Assembly (NCBI GenBank): GCA_025449975.1
Contig: JANWIG010000006.1
Coordinates: 39,367 to 103,366 of the forward strand
Length of the DNA: 64,000 nucleotides
Direction of reading: 5' to 3'
From: Thermoactinomycetaceae bacterium
GTDB lineage: Bacteria > Bacillota > Bacilli > Thermoactinomycetales > Thermoactinomycetaceae
Shown: positions 36,042 to 44,288 of the stretch, piece by piece
Position numbering within the stretch: position 1 is the stretch's first letter
How the letters are laid out: every line of letters begins with the position of its first letter
The notes under the pieces: model-generated
The model's database searches: none
Told to the model about the DNA's origin: nothing
Seen by the model: only the letters and a program-made list of their open reading frames with translations
Position numbers and translations under genes: made by a program

Positions 36042-36548
36042 GTGAAGAAATTACTTATTAGCCTGATCGCAGCAGTTGCCCTCCTAGTAGGCTGTACCGA
36101 GCCAACAGATGTGGCTACTGGTGGATCGAACACCGCAGAAGGACAAAATCAGCCGGCAGAAAATGAAAAGAGGGTAGATGCAAACTTCAACGAAAAGTTT
36201 AAGTATGTCGATCTAAATGTGAAAGAGATCGTCATCACGCCTACCGAAGTAAAGGTGGGAATGAATTACGAGAATATCAGCAATCAAAAAGTTAGCTTTT
36301 ATCCCGATCAAGGTCATATTGTCATTGGTGATATGCAACTAGATGTCGACTTCCTCACGCAAACCAGCCTGCAATCAGGTGAGGTCTCAGCAGGGGTCAA
36401 GAGTGACGGAGTTTTAGTGTTTAAGCCTAAAGGGGAGAAGCAGATCGATGTAGACAATGTGACATCGATTAAATTCGATCTTGGAGAGATCTATCCAGAC
36501 GACTACTCTTCTACGAAAAAAGTTGAATTTGAGATTTCTATAAAATAA
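36042..36548 (+). CDS. Secreted lipoprotein of unknown function
   Basis: 168 residues with a lipoprotein signal MKKLLISLIAAVALLVGC (Cys18) and a short polar linker. A C-terminal beta-rich domain (~50-168) contains VKEIVITPTEVKVGMNYENIS, VLVFKPKGEKQIDVDN and KKVEFEIS. The alternation suggests an immunoglobulin-like sandwich like the DUF4352 group, but I cannot assign a family firmly. AAAGGGAGGAAATGTA precedes the GTG start. It neighbours another lipoprotein and the CRISPR array. Confidence 0.8.
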   Translation: MKKLLISLIAAVALLVGCTEPTDVATGGSNTAEGQNQPAENEKRVDANFNEKFKYVDLNVKEIVITPTEVKVGMNYENISNQKVSFYPDQGHIVIGDMQLDVDFLTQTSLQSGEVSAGVKSDGVLVFKPKGEKQIDVDNVTSIKFDLGEIYPDDYSSTKKVEFEISIK

Positions 36549-36572
36549 AGAATAGCTGATAGTGTAAAACAA

Positions 36573-36608
36573 AAAGCCGACGGTCATATGATCGCCGGCT
36601 TTCTTTAT
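36573..36608 (+). terminator. Intrinsic terminator after the lipoprotein
   Basis: AAAGCCGACGGTC pairs with GATCGCCGGCTTT, followed by CTTTATTTG. A near-identical stem occurs at 40657-40694. Confidence 0.8.
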
Positions 36609-36610
36609 TT

Positions 36611-36872
36611 GTTTTAATCTCAGAAGAGGTGTTTGTTCATTGTTACGGTATCTCCAATTGGTTTATCCGGAGGTCCGACATATGGCCAGTTTCAATCCTC
36701 GATAGAGGTGTTTATTCATTGTTACATGTAAAAGGCATGGGTACCTTTGTAAGAGAGGACAGTTTCAATCCTCGATAGAGGTGTTTATTCATTGTTACTT
36801 GCGTCAATGAATATTTTTTCATGAATTTCCAATTTGTTTCAATCCTCGATAGAGGTGTTTATTCATTGTTAC
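36611..36872 (-). CRISPR. Small orphan CRISPR array, four repeats and three spacers
   Basis: Repeats of 37 bases at 36689-36725, 36762-36798 and 36836-36872 are identical, beginning GTTTCAATCCTCGATAGAGG and ending ATTCATTGTTAC. A fourth degenerate copy lies at 36611-36646. Spacers: 36647-36688 (42), 36726-36761 (36), 36799-36835 (37). Read on the minus strand the repeat ends in ATTGAAAC, the usual crRNA 5' handle of type I/III systems, and the degenerate copy then sits at the distal end. Both signs put the leader to the right of 36872. No cas gene is in the window, so any function needs Cas proteins supplied elsewhere. Confidence 0.93.
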
Positions 36873-37507
36873 GGCACGTGCTAGAAAGGCTTGATTTTAC
36901 TGGCTTTCAGAAGGCTTTTCCGCCGCTCGGCAAATTTTGAGCGATTTTTGCCCTTTTTTCTTTGCTAAGAGTTGTCTGACAATGGCGCTAACCCTTGTAT
37001 ATCAAGGGGTTTCACGTTTCCGCCATACACTTGGGATTTTTCAGAAGCTACCCTATGGCGGAAAAGTGAATCCGCTTATCCAATGACTGCTGATCACTGG
37101 ATTAAAAGAGCCTCATTCCTAGCAATCATCTCTATATTAAACTTTCCTTCCAGCAAAGACAAGAAAATTTCGACTCCCGATACTTTTATCTCGTTTCCAA
37201 GTAGCAAAAATCAAAGGAAATTACACTATCATGTTCTCTTAGAGTGAAGAGATTTCAACAAATAAGGAGACAGTAGACGATCTATTAATTATGAGATAGT
37301 GAGATAATTAACTGCTGCTGAATTGGAACAGTCGATGTTGCCAGGCGTAGGTGGAATTTAATTACTTATACCGATGTTGTTTCTTTCGTTTTTGCTTCTT
37401 TATTTCCACTAGACGTTTCCGTGTATAGCGAATGGGCAAAGCAGGTTTTTTGGCAATATTTGCAGAAATGAGTAGAAATAATAGCTGAATGACGGAGGAA
37501 TATTGCG
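36873..37507. promoter_or_regulatory. Probable CRISPR leader plus inverted repeats, before comM
   Basis: 635 bases without a supported gene. The part next to the last repeat is the expected leader side of the array. Two inverted repeats follow: ACCCTTG/CAAGGGGT (36991-37010), and TTCACGTTTCCGCCATA (37011-37027) with TATGGCGGAAAAGTGAA (37054-37070), 16 of 17 bases pairing. The rest is AT-rich and ends in GGAGG (37494-37498), the comM ribosome binding site. Confidence 0.45.
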
Positions 37508-39037
37508 TTGTATGCGAAGTTGTATAGTGCGAGTGTATTAGGGATCAATGGGCTTATCGTCGAGGTTGAAGTAGATATCAGTCATGGCTTGCCTATGTTC
37601 GATATTGTAGGTTTACCCGATTCTGCTGTTCGGGAAGCACGTGAGCGGGTAAGGGCTGCTCTGAAAAATAGTGAAGTTACTTTCCCCCTTCAACGGATTA
37701 CAACCAATCTCGCACCAGCGGATATTAAAAAAGAGGGATCAGGTTTTGATCTAGCGATCGCATTGGGCGTTTTGATTGCAAGCGGTCAACTCGTAGTAGA
37801 AGGGTTGGAGAAGACTCTACTCGTTGGAGAGTTGGCATTAGATGGGACGCTTCGTCCCCTCAGTGGGGTATTGCCAATGGTGATGGAGGCAAAAGCGCAT
37901 GATTTTTCCTCTGTAATGCTTCCGTCCGCTAATGCCCAAGAAGGAGCATTGGTAGAGGGAATGAAGGTGATTCCGGTTCAGTCACTGCGCCAAGCGATCA
38001 GTTATTTTCGTAAGGAATGGACACCAAGCGAACTGCCGATGACGAACCAAAGTGATAGTGAAGATAGATCAACTGTCGATTTTTCAGATGTCCAAGGTCA
38101 GCATCATGTGAAGCGAGCAATGGAAGTAGCCGCAGCTGGCGGGCATAATATCCTGATGATCGGTCCTCCAGGCTCTGGAAAGACAATGTTAGCAAGACGA
38201 TTGCCAACCATCTTACCAGCGATGGATCATCAAGAGTCGCTCGAGGTGACCAAAATTTATAGTATCGCTGGATTAACAGCTCATCGTGGTCAACTAGTGA
38301 CCGAACGTCCTTTTCGCTCACCACACCATACTATTTCACAAGCTGGCTTAGTAGGAGGAGGAACGATTCCCAAACCAGGAGAAGTTAGCTTGGCTCATCG
38401 GGGCGTGTTGTTTTTAGATGAACTGACTGAATTTTCAAAGTCCGCTCTAGAAGTGCTTCGCCAGCCGTTGGAAGATCGTGAAGTAACGTTGGGACGAGCG
38501 CGAGCTGTATTTACATTCCCCTCGGACTTTATGCTAATTTGTTCGTTAAATCCATGTCCATGTGGTTTTTTTGGTTACGATGAGGATCGTTCATGTACTT
38601 GTACACCGTATCAAGTACAGCGCTACCGATCGAAAATTTCTGGTCCTTTATTGGATCGCATGGATATTCATATCGAGGTGCCTAGGGTAGACTATAAGAC
38701 TCTTTCTTCTAGGGCACCAAGTGAATCATCGGAGAAGATTCGCCAACGGGTGAATCGAGCGAGAAAAGTGCAATTGGCGCGATTTCGGGGATCAAAAACT
38801 CTTTGCAATAGCACAATGAATGTCCAAGAGATTCGCAAATACTGTCGGCTGGATCCAGATTCCCGTGAATTGTTGAAACAATCGTTTGATACCCTTGGTT
38901 TAAGTGCCCGTGCCCATGACCGGATTTTAAAAGTGGCTCGCACCATTGCTGATCTGAGTGGAAAAGCAGAGATTGAGCTGGAGCATGTTGCCGAAGCGAT
39001 TCAATATCGGACATTTGATCGAAAGTTTTGGGAGTAG
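37508..39037 (+). CDS. comM: ComM/YifB-family Mg-chelatase-like AAA+ ATPase
   Basis: 509 residues, full length. The N-terminal domain has the ComM pattern (YSASVLGINGLIVEVEVDISHGLPMFDIVGLPDSAVREARERVRAAL). The AAA+ core has Walker A GPPGSGKTMLARRLP and Walker B GVLFLDELTEF. A Cys cluster lies at NPCPCGFFGYDEDRSCTC, with the C-terminal sensor domain LSARAHDRILKVARTIADL. The family is a hexameric helicase that drives branch migration during natural transformation in Gram-negatives. The TTG start is set by GGAGG nine bases upstream. In related genomes it usually follows yraN directly and precedes dprA; neither holds here. Confidence 0.95.
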   Translation: MYAKLYSASVLGINGLIVEVEVDISHGLPMFDIVGLPDSAVREARERVRAALKNSEVTFPLQRITTNLAPADIKKEGSGFDLAIALGVLIASGQLVVEGLEKTLLVGELALDGTLRPLSGVLPMVMEAKAHDFSSVMLPSANAQEGALVEGMKVIPVQSLRQAISYFRKEWTPSELPMTNQSDSEDRSTVDFSDVQGQHHVKRAMEVAAAGGHNILMIGPPGSGKTMLARRLPTILPAMDHQESLEVTKIYSIAGLTAHRGQLVTERPFRSPHHTISQAGLVGGGTIPKPGEVSLAHRGVLFLDELTEFSKSALEVLRQPLEDREVTLGRARAVFTFPSDFMLICSLNPCPCGFFGYDEDRSCTCTPYQVQRYRSKISGPLLDRMDIHIEVPRVDYKTLSSRAPSESSEKIRQRVNRARKVQLARFRGSKTLCNSTMNVQEIRKYCRLDPDSRELLKQSFDTLGLSARAHDRILKVARTIADLSGKAEIELEHVAEAIQYRTFDRKFWE

Positions 39038-39155
39038 AGGGAAATTGGGATATTTTCTTGTAATTATGCGGAAGATTGCGATATCAAAATCACAGAAGTC
39101 AAAAAAGAAGAACTGGGATCAAGATCTCGACAGTATAGCTTGCGAGATTTTTCCG

Positions 39156-39211
39156 AAAAAAGAAAGCCTGGTGTCCTAAGATTAGCTTAGATCACTGGCT
39201 TTCTTTTTTAC
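39156..39211 (+). terminator. Intrinsic terminator after comM
   Basis: AAAAAAGAAAGCC (39156-39168) pairs with GGCTTTCTTTTTT, with extra GGTG/CACT pairing inside and a long T run. Confidence 0.85.
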
Positions 39212-39297
39212 ATTTCGATCATCGATTAATGACTATTTTGGATTATATATAATAAATTTAATTTCCCTAACATATCTTCTTATGGGAGGGATTCGAA

Positions 39298-39756
39298 TTG
39301 ATATCACAGAAGGAAGCAGATGATCTGTTAAATATCAAGAAAAAGCTAATTAACTGCGGGAAAATTATCAGTCTTCCGATGATAGGAGAATCTAAAGTGT
39401 TTGATTTAGTTTCGTTAGATGAGAAAGAAAAGTTTTTATTAGATGTTAATAGGAAAGGTAGAATTAAATTAACTAAGTGTACATATCAAAAAAGGTATAG
39501 GAGGGTAATTGTGCTGGCAAGACTAGATATTGATGGACCTCCTCATACCAATCCTGACGGAGAGAAAGTTTTATGTCCTCATCTTCATATATATAAAGAA
39601 GGGTACGGAGAAAAATGGGCGTATCCTGTTCCATTAGATAAATTCTCTGATACGAAGAATTTAGATATTTTACTACGCGATTTTATGAAATATTGCAATG
39701 TTGTTAGGCTTCCTATCATACAAGGAGGTGTATTTAATGGATACCAATATAAATAA
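39298..39756 (+). CDS. DUF6978-like protein, first gene of an AT-rich pair
   Basis: 152 residues. It starts ISQKEADDLLNIKKKLI, with a central KFLLDVNRKGRIKLTKCTYQKRYRRVIVLARLDIDGPPHTNPDG and then CPHLHIYKEGYGEKWAYPV. This combination of a basic strand and an HxHxY segment resembles the uncharacterised DUF6978 family; the match is from memory and tentative. GGGAGGG sets the TTG start. The gene is much more AT-rich than its neighbours. Its 3' end overlaps the next gene by 20 bases, so the two are translated together. Such tight pairs in variable regions are often toxin-antitoxin or phage-defence modules. Confidence 0.6.
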   Translation: MISQKEADDLLNIKKKLINCGKIISLPMIGESKVFDLVSLDEKEKFLLDVNRKGRIKLTKCTYQKRYRRVIVLARLDIDGPPHTNPDGEKVLCPHLHIYKEGYGEKWAYPVPLDKFSDTKNLDILLRDFMKYCNVVRLPIIQGGVFNGYQYK

Positions 39757-40507
39757 GTTAGTTAGCTCGTACTTAAATTGGTTAAAAAGCAATATTATAG
39801 TTAAGAGAATTAATGGACATTTTGAAATAACTACTCCTTTTTTGGATCGATATAATGATCATTTGCAAATATATATACGGAATTTAGATGATGAAAGGTT
39901 TTTACTTACTGATGATGGCTATATAATTAGCGAATTAAAGATGAGTGGTCTTGATCTTCATTCCAAAAAAAGGAGAGAGATTTTAGAAGAACTATTAAAT
40001 GGTTACCATGTAAAGAAAAATAATTACGATGAGCTTTATGTTGAAGCAGCACTGGCAGATTTCCCTCAAAAAAAACACTTTTTGTTACAGGCTATGATGG
40101 CAGTGGATGATATGTTTTTGACAACATGGAAGACTGTATCAGGTTTATTTTATGAAGATGTCAAAAATTTTTTAAATATAAATAAAATACATTATAAATC
40201 TGAAGTTAAAATTGTCGGAAGAACTGGATTTACTCATAATTTTGACTTCGTTATTCCGTCTTCGAAGAAAACTCCCGAAAGGGTGTTAAAAGCAATTAAT
40301 AATCCTGTAAAAGAAAAAGTAACTAACTTATTATTCTCTTGGGATGATACACGTCCAGCAAGAAAGGAAGAAAGTATTTTATATGCTGTGCTAAATGATT
40401 CAAAGAAAAAAATAAGTTTAGACATAGTGAGTGCTTTGGAAGAATATAAAGTTAAAATATTAAGATGGAGCAAACGGCAAGATTTTGTAAGTGAATTATC
40501 AGCATAA
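39737..40507 (+). CDS. DUF1828/DUF1829-type protein, second gene of the pair
   Basis: 256 residues from ATG 39737, fixed by AAGGAGGTG. The N-terminal half (ITTPFLDRYNDHLQIYIRNLDDERFLLTDDGYIISELKMSGLDL) fits DUF1828. The C-terminal half (GRTGFTHNFDFVIPSSKKTPERVLKAINNPVKEKV, then LYAVLNDSKKKISLDIVSALEEYKVKILRWS) fits DUF1829 and looks nuclease-like in strand/helix order. No function is established. Extreme AT richness and Lys/Asn/Ile use contrast with comM and the downstream genes and point to horizontal transfer together with the preceding gene. Confidence 0.7.
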   Translation: MDTNINKLVSSYLNWLKSNIIVKRINGHFEITTPFLDRYNDHLQIYIRNLDDERFLLTDDGYIISELKMSGLDLHSKKRREILEELLNGYHVKKNNYDELYVEAALADFPQKKHFLLQAMMAVDDMFLTTWKTVSGLFYEDVKNFLNINKIHYKSEVKIVGRTGFTHNFDFVIPSSKKTPERVLKAINNPVKEKVTNLLFSWDDTRPARKEESILYAVLNDSKKKISLDIVSALEEYKVKILRWSKRQDFVSELSA

Positions 40508-40656
40508 AACCAATCCTAAATAAAAGTGGAGTGTCGAATCCGTATTAAAAAATAAGAGAGTTTGTTTTTGGGGACACTATTCAAATTTTAGAAGCCTACC
40601 TCAGAATGTCACCAATTAGGATTGTGGGAATGCTGGTATATCTTGCATAAACCCAT

Positions 40657-40694
40657 TAAGCCGACGGTCAAAGCGAGCGCCGGCTTTTTTTATT
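40657..40694 (+). terminator. Intrinsic terminator between convergent genes
   Basis: AAGCCGACGGTC / GCGCCGGCTT hairpin with a seven-T run on the plus strand. It overlaps the end of the minus-strand gene and shares its left arm with the terminator at 36573. Confidence 0.8.
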
Positions 40695-41508
40695 TTACGT
40701 TGCCAAATCGATCAATGAATTTTTCTCTTTCCTCTTCCTGATACACAATCGGATTGATGAATTTATTATTCCATGATCCGTCATCTACACGGAGTTCCTC
40801 CACTTTGAATCCCAAGTAATCATTCACCTGTTTACGTTCCACCTTGATGGAGTAAGTTTTCCCATTGAAAGGAAGCTGGATCGATACTTGCTTCAACGCA
40901 GGGAATTGCCGGAGCAATCGGACGCTTTCTCCTACTAAGATCTTATCGATCTTGTCAACTGTGGAGAAATAATCTTGATAGTCGCTTTCCTTTAACGATG
41001 AGTTGGGCTTTAGCTTCTTATACTCTTTATAGCTTTTGACATACTTGATCGTTGCTTTTTCATCCTTTAGTTTCACCGTTTTAATAAATGGTCCTCCGGT
41101 CAGATTTTTCGCGTATGCTTCAAATAATGTCTCATTTGTTGGATCAACATCATTTGTTTTTGCTTCAGTTTGTTTCCTTGGGGCTTCAGTCTGCTGTTGA
41201 GACGATTTATTTGGCGATTCTCCACGATCTTTTTTCAGCGGTTGCTCCGTCTCTTGGGCAGCTTCTTTGTTCTCTGTTGGCGGCGCGTTTGTACCTGCCA
41301 CGATCGCAGATATGATAAGTGTGATTGTCCCGATTGCTAAGATCGTTGCTCCTGTCTTTTTAGGCTTCCGTTTGATGAGAGCCCACACAAGTATGCTAGC
41401 TCCTGTGAAGAGAGCAAGGAATGCGATGGCGAAAGCTGCATTGGGAAGCCAAATGATTAAGGCGATAAAGAGGACAACTCCTAAAATGAGAGCGATTTTG
41501 CTTTTCAC
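40690..41508 (-). CDS. Membrane-anchored protein with extracellular domain
   Basis: 272 residues. The N-terminus has three closely spaced hydrophobic segments (about 5-22, 25-45, 53-70) separated by the basic loop KRKPKK. A long polar linker rich in Glu, Lys, Gln and Thr (~72-125) follows, then a mixed alpha/beta domain (~125-272, e.g. GPFIKTVKLKDEKATIKYVKSYKEYKKL). Orientation is predicted with the large domain outside. I do not recognise the family. The start is the GTG at 41508-41506, after AGGAGG on the minus strand; the ATG just before it is followed at once by a stop. It is the only clear gene on the minus strand in the window. Confidence 0.8.
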   Translation of the reverse strand: MKSKIALILGVVLFIALIIWLPNAAFAIAFLALFTGASILVWALIKRKPKKTGATILAIGTITLIISAIVAGTNAPPTENKEAAQETEQPLKKDRGESPNKSSQQQTEAPRKQTEAKTNDVDPTNETLFEAYAKNLTGGPFIKTVKLKDEKATIKYVKSYKEYKKLKPNSSLKESDYQDYFSTVDKIDKILVGESVRLLRQFPALKQVSIQLPFNGKTYSIKVERKQVNDYLGFKVEELRVDDGSWNNKFINPIVYQEEEREKFIDRFGNVK

Positions 41509-41884
41509 ATAGATTCCTCCTATCTATGACTTACTATATATTTTTTTATAGGAGAAAGGGACTAGAATAATATGTAAAAAATTAGAGAGTTCTGTTGAAG
41601 TTATAATATTGACCTTTCCTATATAAAATGCTGCAAATGAAAATTTAACCCACGAAATGCTATTCCAGTGGGGTATCTCCGGATTGGGGAGAGGAAGGAT
41701 TGAAACAGGCAAAGAAAATAAAATAACGATGATGATCATGCTATTTTTGAGAAGAACATAATTATTTTATATAAATAATAAATATATTTGTTATAAAACT
41801 GTATTTATTATTTTTTTGATTTTTCCCCCTGAATTCATGTTATAATGATATAAACGAATTATTATTCTAAAGTGGGGGAAAATA
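41509..41884. other. Divergent AT-rich spacer
   Basis: Lies between the minus-strand membrane protein and the plus-strand ribbon-helix-helix gene, so it should hold two divergent promoters. On the plus strand TTGATT (41816-41821) and TATAAT (41841-41846) are a plausible pair with a 19-base spacer. No gene is supported. Confidence 0.45.
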
Positions 41885-42040
41885 ATGAATAAACGAATCA
41901 TCTCGTTTAGAATAGACAGGGACAAGCACAGAAGACTAAAAATATATCTAGCAAAAAAAGAAAAGTCCTTTCAGAACCTAGTCGAAGAATATATTAATCA
42001 GTTGTTAGAAGAGGATAGCAAATCTGATCGAGATGAGTAG
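41885..42040 (+). CDS. Small ribbon-helix-helix protein
   Basis: 51 residues. MNKRIISFRIDRDKHRRLKI is followed by YLAKKEKSFQNLVEEYINQLLEE: a basic strand (ISFRID) and two helices, the pattern of Arc/CopG-type DNA-binding dimers. Candidate roles are an autoregulator or the antitoxin of an otherwise missing pair; no toxin-like frame is adjacent. A TATAAT box lies 39 bases upstream and AAAGTGGGGG is a fair ribosome binding site. A terminator follows, so it is a single-gene unit. Confidence 0.72.
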   Translation: MNKRIISFRIDRDKHRRLKIYLAKKEKSFQNLVEEYINQLLEEDSKSDRDE

Positions 42041-42068
42041 AAGGGAAGTTGATGGATGAAGTGAATCG

Positions 42069-42097
42069 AAGGAGTTGGTAACCCCAACTCCTTTTTG
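42069..42097 (+). terminator. Intrinsic terminator after the ribbon-helix-helix gene
   Basis: GGAGTTGG (42071-42078) pairs with CCAACTCC (42084-42091), followed by TTTTT. Confidence 0.82.
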
Positions 42098-42279
42098 ATG
42101 ATTGATAAACCATTTGGTAGAAGCATGATCGTTTCATCTCCATAGGTTGATTCACCAATGGATGTATTGTGCAAGCCAATAGTTAAATGTATGGATCGGA
42201 AAATAATACTACTCTAATTATAAATTTTATATTTGTAATTAAAAATATTAATGATAAATTAAGAAATGTTTGTTATAAA

Positions 42280-42436
42280 AAAACGATGATGGTAAATCAA
42301 ATGATCTTCTCGGGGTGATCCAATTAGTTCAAGGAATGGATACTCGAGAGCATATGAAGGAAGTTCAACGTCTCTTGGGTGTTGTCCCCCAAGATATTGC
42401 CCTTTTTTTTAAATTTAAGCGCTTGAAATATAGCTG
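42280..42436 (+). pseudogene. Fragment of an ABC-transporter ATPase
   Basis: An open frame without start codon reads NDDGKS-NDLLGVIQLVQGMDTREHMKEV, then QRLLGVVPQDIALF, then ends in frame at 42436. GKS looks like the end of a Walker A loop and RLLGVVPQDIALF is the Q-loop region of ABC-2 type exporter ATPases. The spacing between them is about ten residues shorter than in real proteins, and everything downstream is missing. A terminator hairpin at 42461-42501 still follows. It is best read as the decayed remains of an exporter gene. Confidence 0.4.
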
Positions 42437-42460
42437 ATGGACAGCAGAAATTGCGCTGTA

Positions 42461-42501
42461 GGTCATCTAAAAGGAACTTTAGACTTTTGGATGGCCTTTT
42501 T
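42461..42501 (+). terminator. Intrinsic terminator downstream of the ABC fragment
   Basis: GGTCATCTAAAAG (42461-42473) pairs with CTTTTGGATGGCC (42484-42496) using two G-U pairs, followed by TTTTT. Confidence 0.75.
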
Positions 42502-42617
42502 GTGTTGCGAAGCCAAAGCGATCGACAGATAAAAGAGGATAACTTTTTTATAAAAAGGAAAGTGTTTTCTTTAGTAGAGTGATATTATGTTAAGAAAGGA
42601 GAAAGGAGGAAAAAAGT

Positions 42618-44225
42618 ATGGAACTGGATAGCCTTACTTATCCCTATCCTTCAAGGAGAATGGTTGTTTACGGGCGACAAGGGATGGTTGCTACTTCACA
42701 AGCATTGGCGGCACAAGCGGGATTGGAGATTTTAAAGCAGGGGGGCAATGCGATTGATGCTGCGATCGCTACCGCTGCTTGTTTAACAGTGGTTGAGCCG
42801 ACGTCCAATGGGATCGGCGGAGATGCTTTTGCCATCATCCATTTTGAAGGAAAACAGTATGGACTCAATAGCAGTGGTCCAGCTCCACAAGCGATTTCTG
42901 CGGAAAAGTTGACGAAAGAAGGTTTACGGGAAATGCCTACCTATGGTTGGATTCCCGTTACCGTTCCGGGGGCACCGGCTGCTTGGGCGGAGATGTCTCG
43001 GAGGTTTGGAAGATTACCATTGGCGCAGGTGTTGGAGCCGGCGGCTCGTTATGCGGAAGAAGGGTATCCTGTCTCACCTGTGCTAAGTGAAAACTGGAAC
43101 CGAGCGGTGCAAACATACAACAGAGAATTAAAAGGTGAAATGTTTGCCCATTGGTTCGCGACATTTGCTCCGGAGGGACGAGCCCCTCAGCCAGGTGAAA
43201 TGTGGCGTTCTCCTGCTCATGCGGCTACGTTGAGAGCGATTGGCGAGACGGGAGCGAATGCTTTTTACCGAGGTGAATTGGCTGAGAAGATCGCTGCTTT
43301 TTCGAAGGCAACCGGCGGTTTTTTGCGTTATGAAGATTTGGCTGCTTACCAGCCCGAGTGGGTTGAGCCGATTTCCGTCCATTATCGTGGTTATGATGTC
43401 TGGGAAATTCCTCCCAATGGTCAAGGGCTAATTGTCCTTCTCGCGTTAAATATTTTGAAAGGCTTTTCATTGGAAGAAAGGGAACGTGCCGAGTCCTATC
43501 ATTTGCAGATGGAAGCCTTAAAACTGGCTTTTGCAGATGGACTAAAGTATATTACGGAGCCGAGCGAGATGAAGGTGAAGGTAAGTGAGCTGTTATCCGA
43601 GGCTTATGCGGAAGAGCGGAGGAGACAGATCGGTCGCCAAGCTTTGTTGCCTGAAGCGGGAAAACCACCGACTGGAGGGACGGTTTACTTAGCGACTGCT
43701 GACCAAGAGGGAAACATGGTCTCATTTATTCAAAGCAATTATATGGACTTTGGTTCCGGACTGGTTGTGCCCGATACAGGTATCGCTCTTCATAATCGCG
43801 GCCATACTTTCTCGTTGGACCCAGCGGCTGCTAACTGCTTAGCTCCTGGGAAACGGACTTATCATACGATTATTCCTGGCTTTTTGACCAAAGGCTCAAA
43901 AGCGATTGGACCTTTTGGCGTGATGGGCGCATTTATGCAGCCTCAAGGGCAGTTGCAGGTGTTGACCAATACGATTGATTTTGCTCTGAATCCGCAAGCG
44001 GCTTTGGATGCACCGCGTTGGCAATGGATGGGCGAAAGAAAGATCATCGTGGAACGAGGGATCCCTGAACATATTGTGGAGCAATTGAGGCGGCGCGGAC
44101 ATGAGATACAGCTCTCGATCGATACCCATCTCTTTGGCCGAGGGCAGATCATTTGGAGACAAGAGAATGGGGTTTTGATGGGCGGAAGCGAACCGAGAAC
44201 CGATGGTCAAGTGGCTGTTTGGTAA
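42618..44225 (+). CDS. ywrD: Gamma-glutamyltransferase-family enzyme, YwrD type
   Basis: 535-residue Ntn-hydrolase that should self-cleave before Thr355 (in PTGGTVYLATADQEGN). The large subunit shows GMVATSQALAAQAGLEILKQGGNAIDAAIATA and NGIGGDAFAIIH. The small subunit shows NYMDFGSGLVVPDTGIALHNRG and the GPFGVMGAFMQPQG oxyanion region. The post-cleavage sequence is TVYLATAD rather than TTHxSVxD of classical GGT, and there is no signal peptide, as in Bacillus YwrD. It probably acts in the cytosol on gamma-glutamyl or glutaryl-type amides. AGAAAGGAGAAAGGAGG precedes the ATG. The downstream class II aldolase follows after 63 bases and may be co-transcribed. Confidence 0.88.
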   Translation: MELDSLTYPYPSRRMVVYGRQGMVATSQALAAQAGLEILKQGGNAIDAAIATAACLTVVEPTSNGIGGDAFAIIHFEGKQYGLNSSGPAPQAISAEKLTKEGLREMPTYGWIPVTVPGAPAAWAEMSRRFGRLPLAQVLEPAARYAEEGYPVSPVLSENWNRAVQTYNRELKGEMFAHWFATFAPEGRAPQPGEMWRSPAHAATLRAIGETGANAFYRGELAEKIAAFSKATGGFLRYEDLAAYQPEWVEPISVHYRGYDVWEIPPNGQGLIVLLALNILKGFSLEERERAESYHLQMEALKLAFADGLKYITEPSEMKVKVSELLSEAYAEERRRQIGRQALLPEAGKPPTGGTVYLATADQEGNMVSFIQSNYMDFGSGLVVPDTGIALHNRGHTFSLDPAAANCLAPGKRTYHTIIPGFLTKGSKAIGPFGVMGAFMQPQGQLQVLTNTIDFALNPQAALDAPRWQWMGERKIIVERGIPEHIVEQLRRRGHEIQLSIDTHLFGRGQIIWRQENGVLMGGSEPRTDGQVAVW

Positions 44226-44288
44226 TAGCGATTTTGTAAACAACAATGTTTGATAAAGTTCATATTATGTGATGAAGGGGGTTTTTCG

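Noticed and set aside
36972..37247. 91-residue frame in the CRISPR leader side region
   Set aside because: It is built over the inverted repeats, has no ribosome binding site, and its composition is not protein-like.
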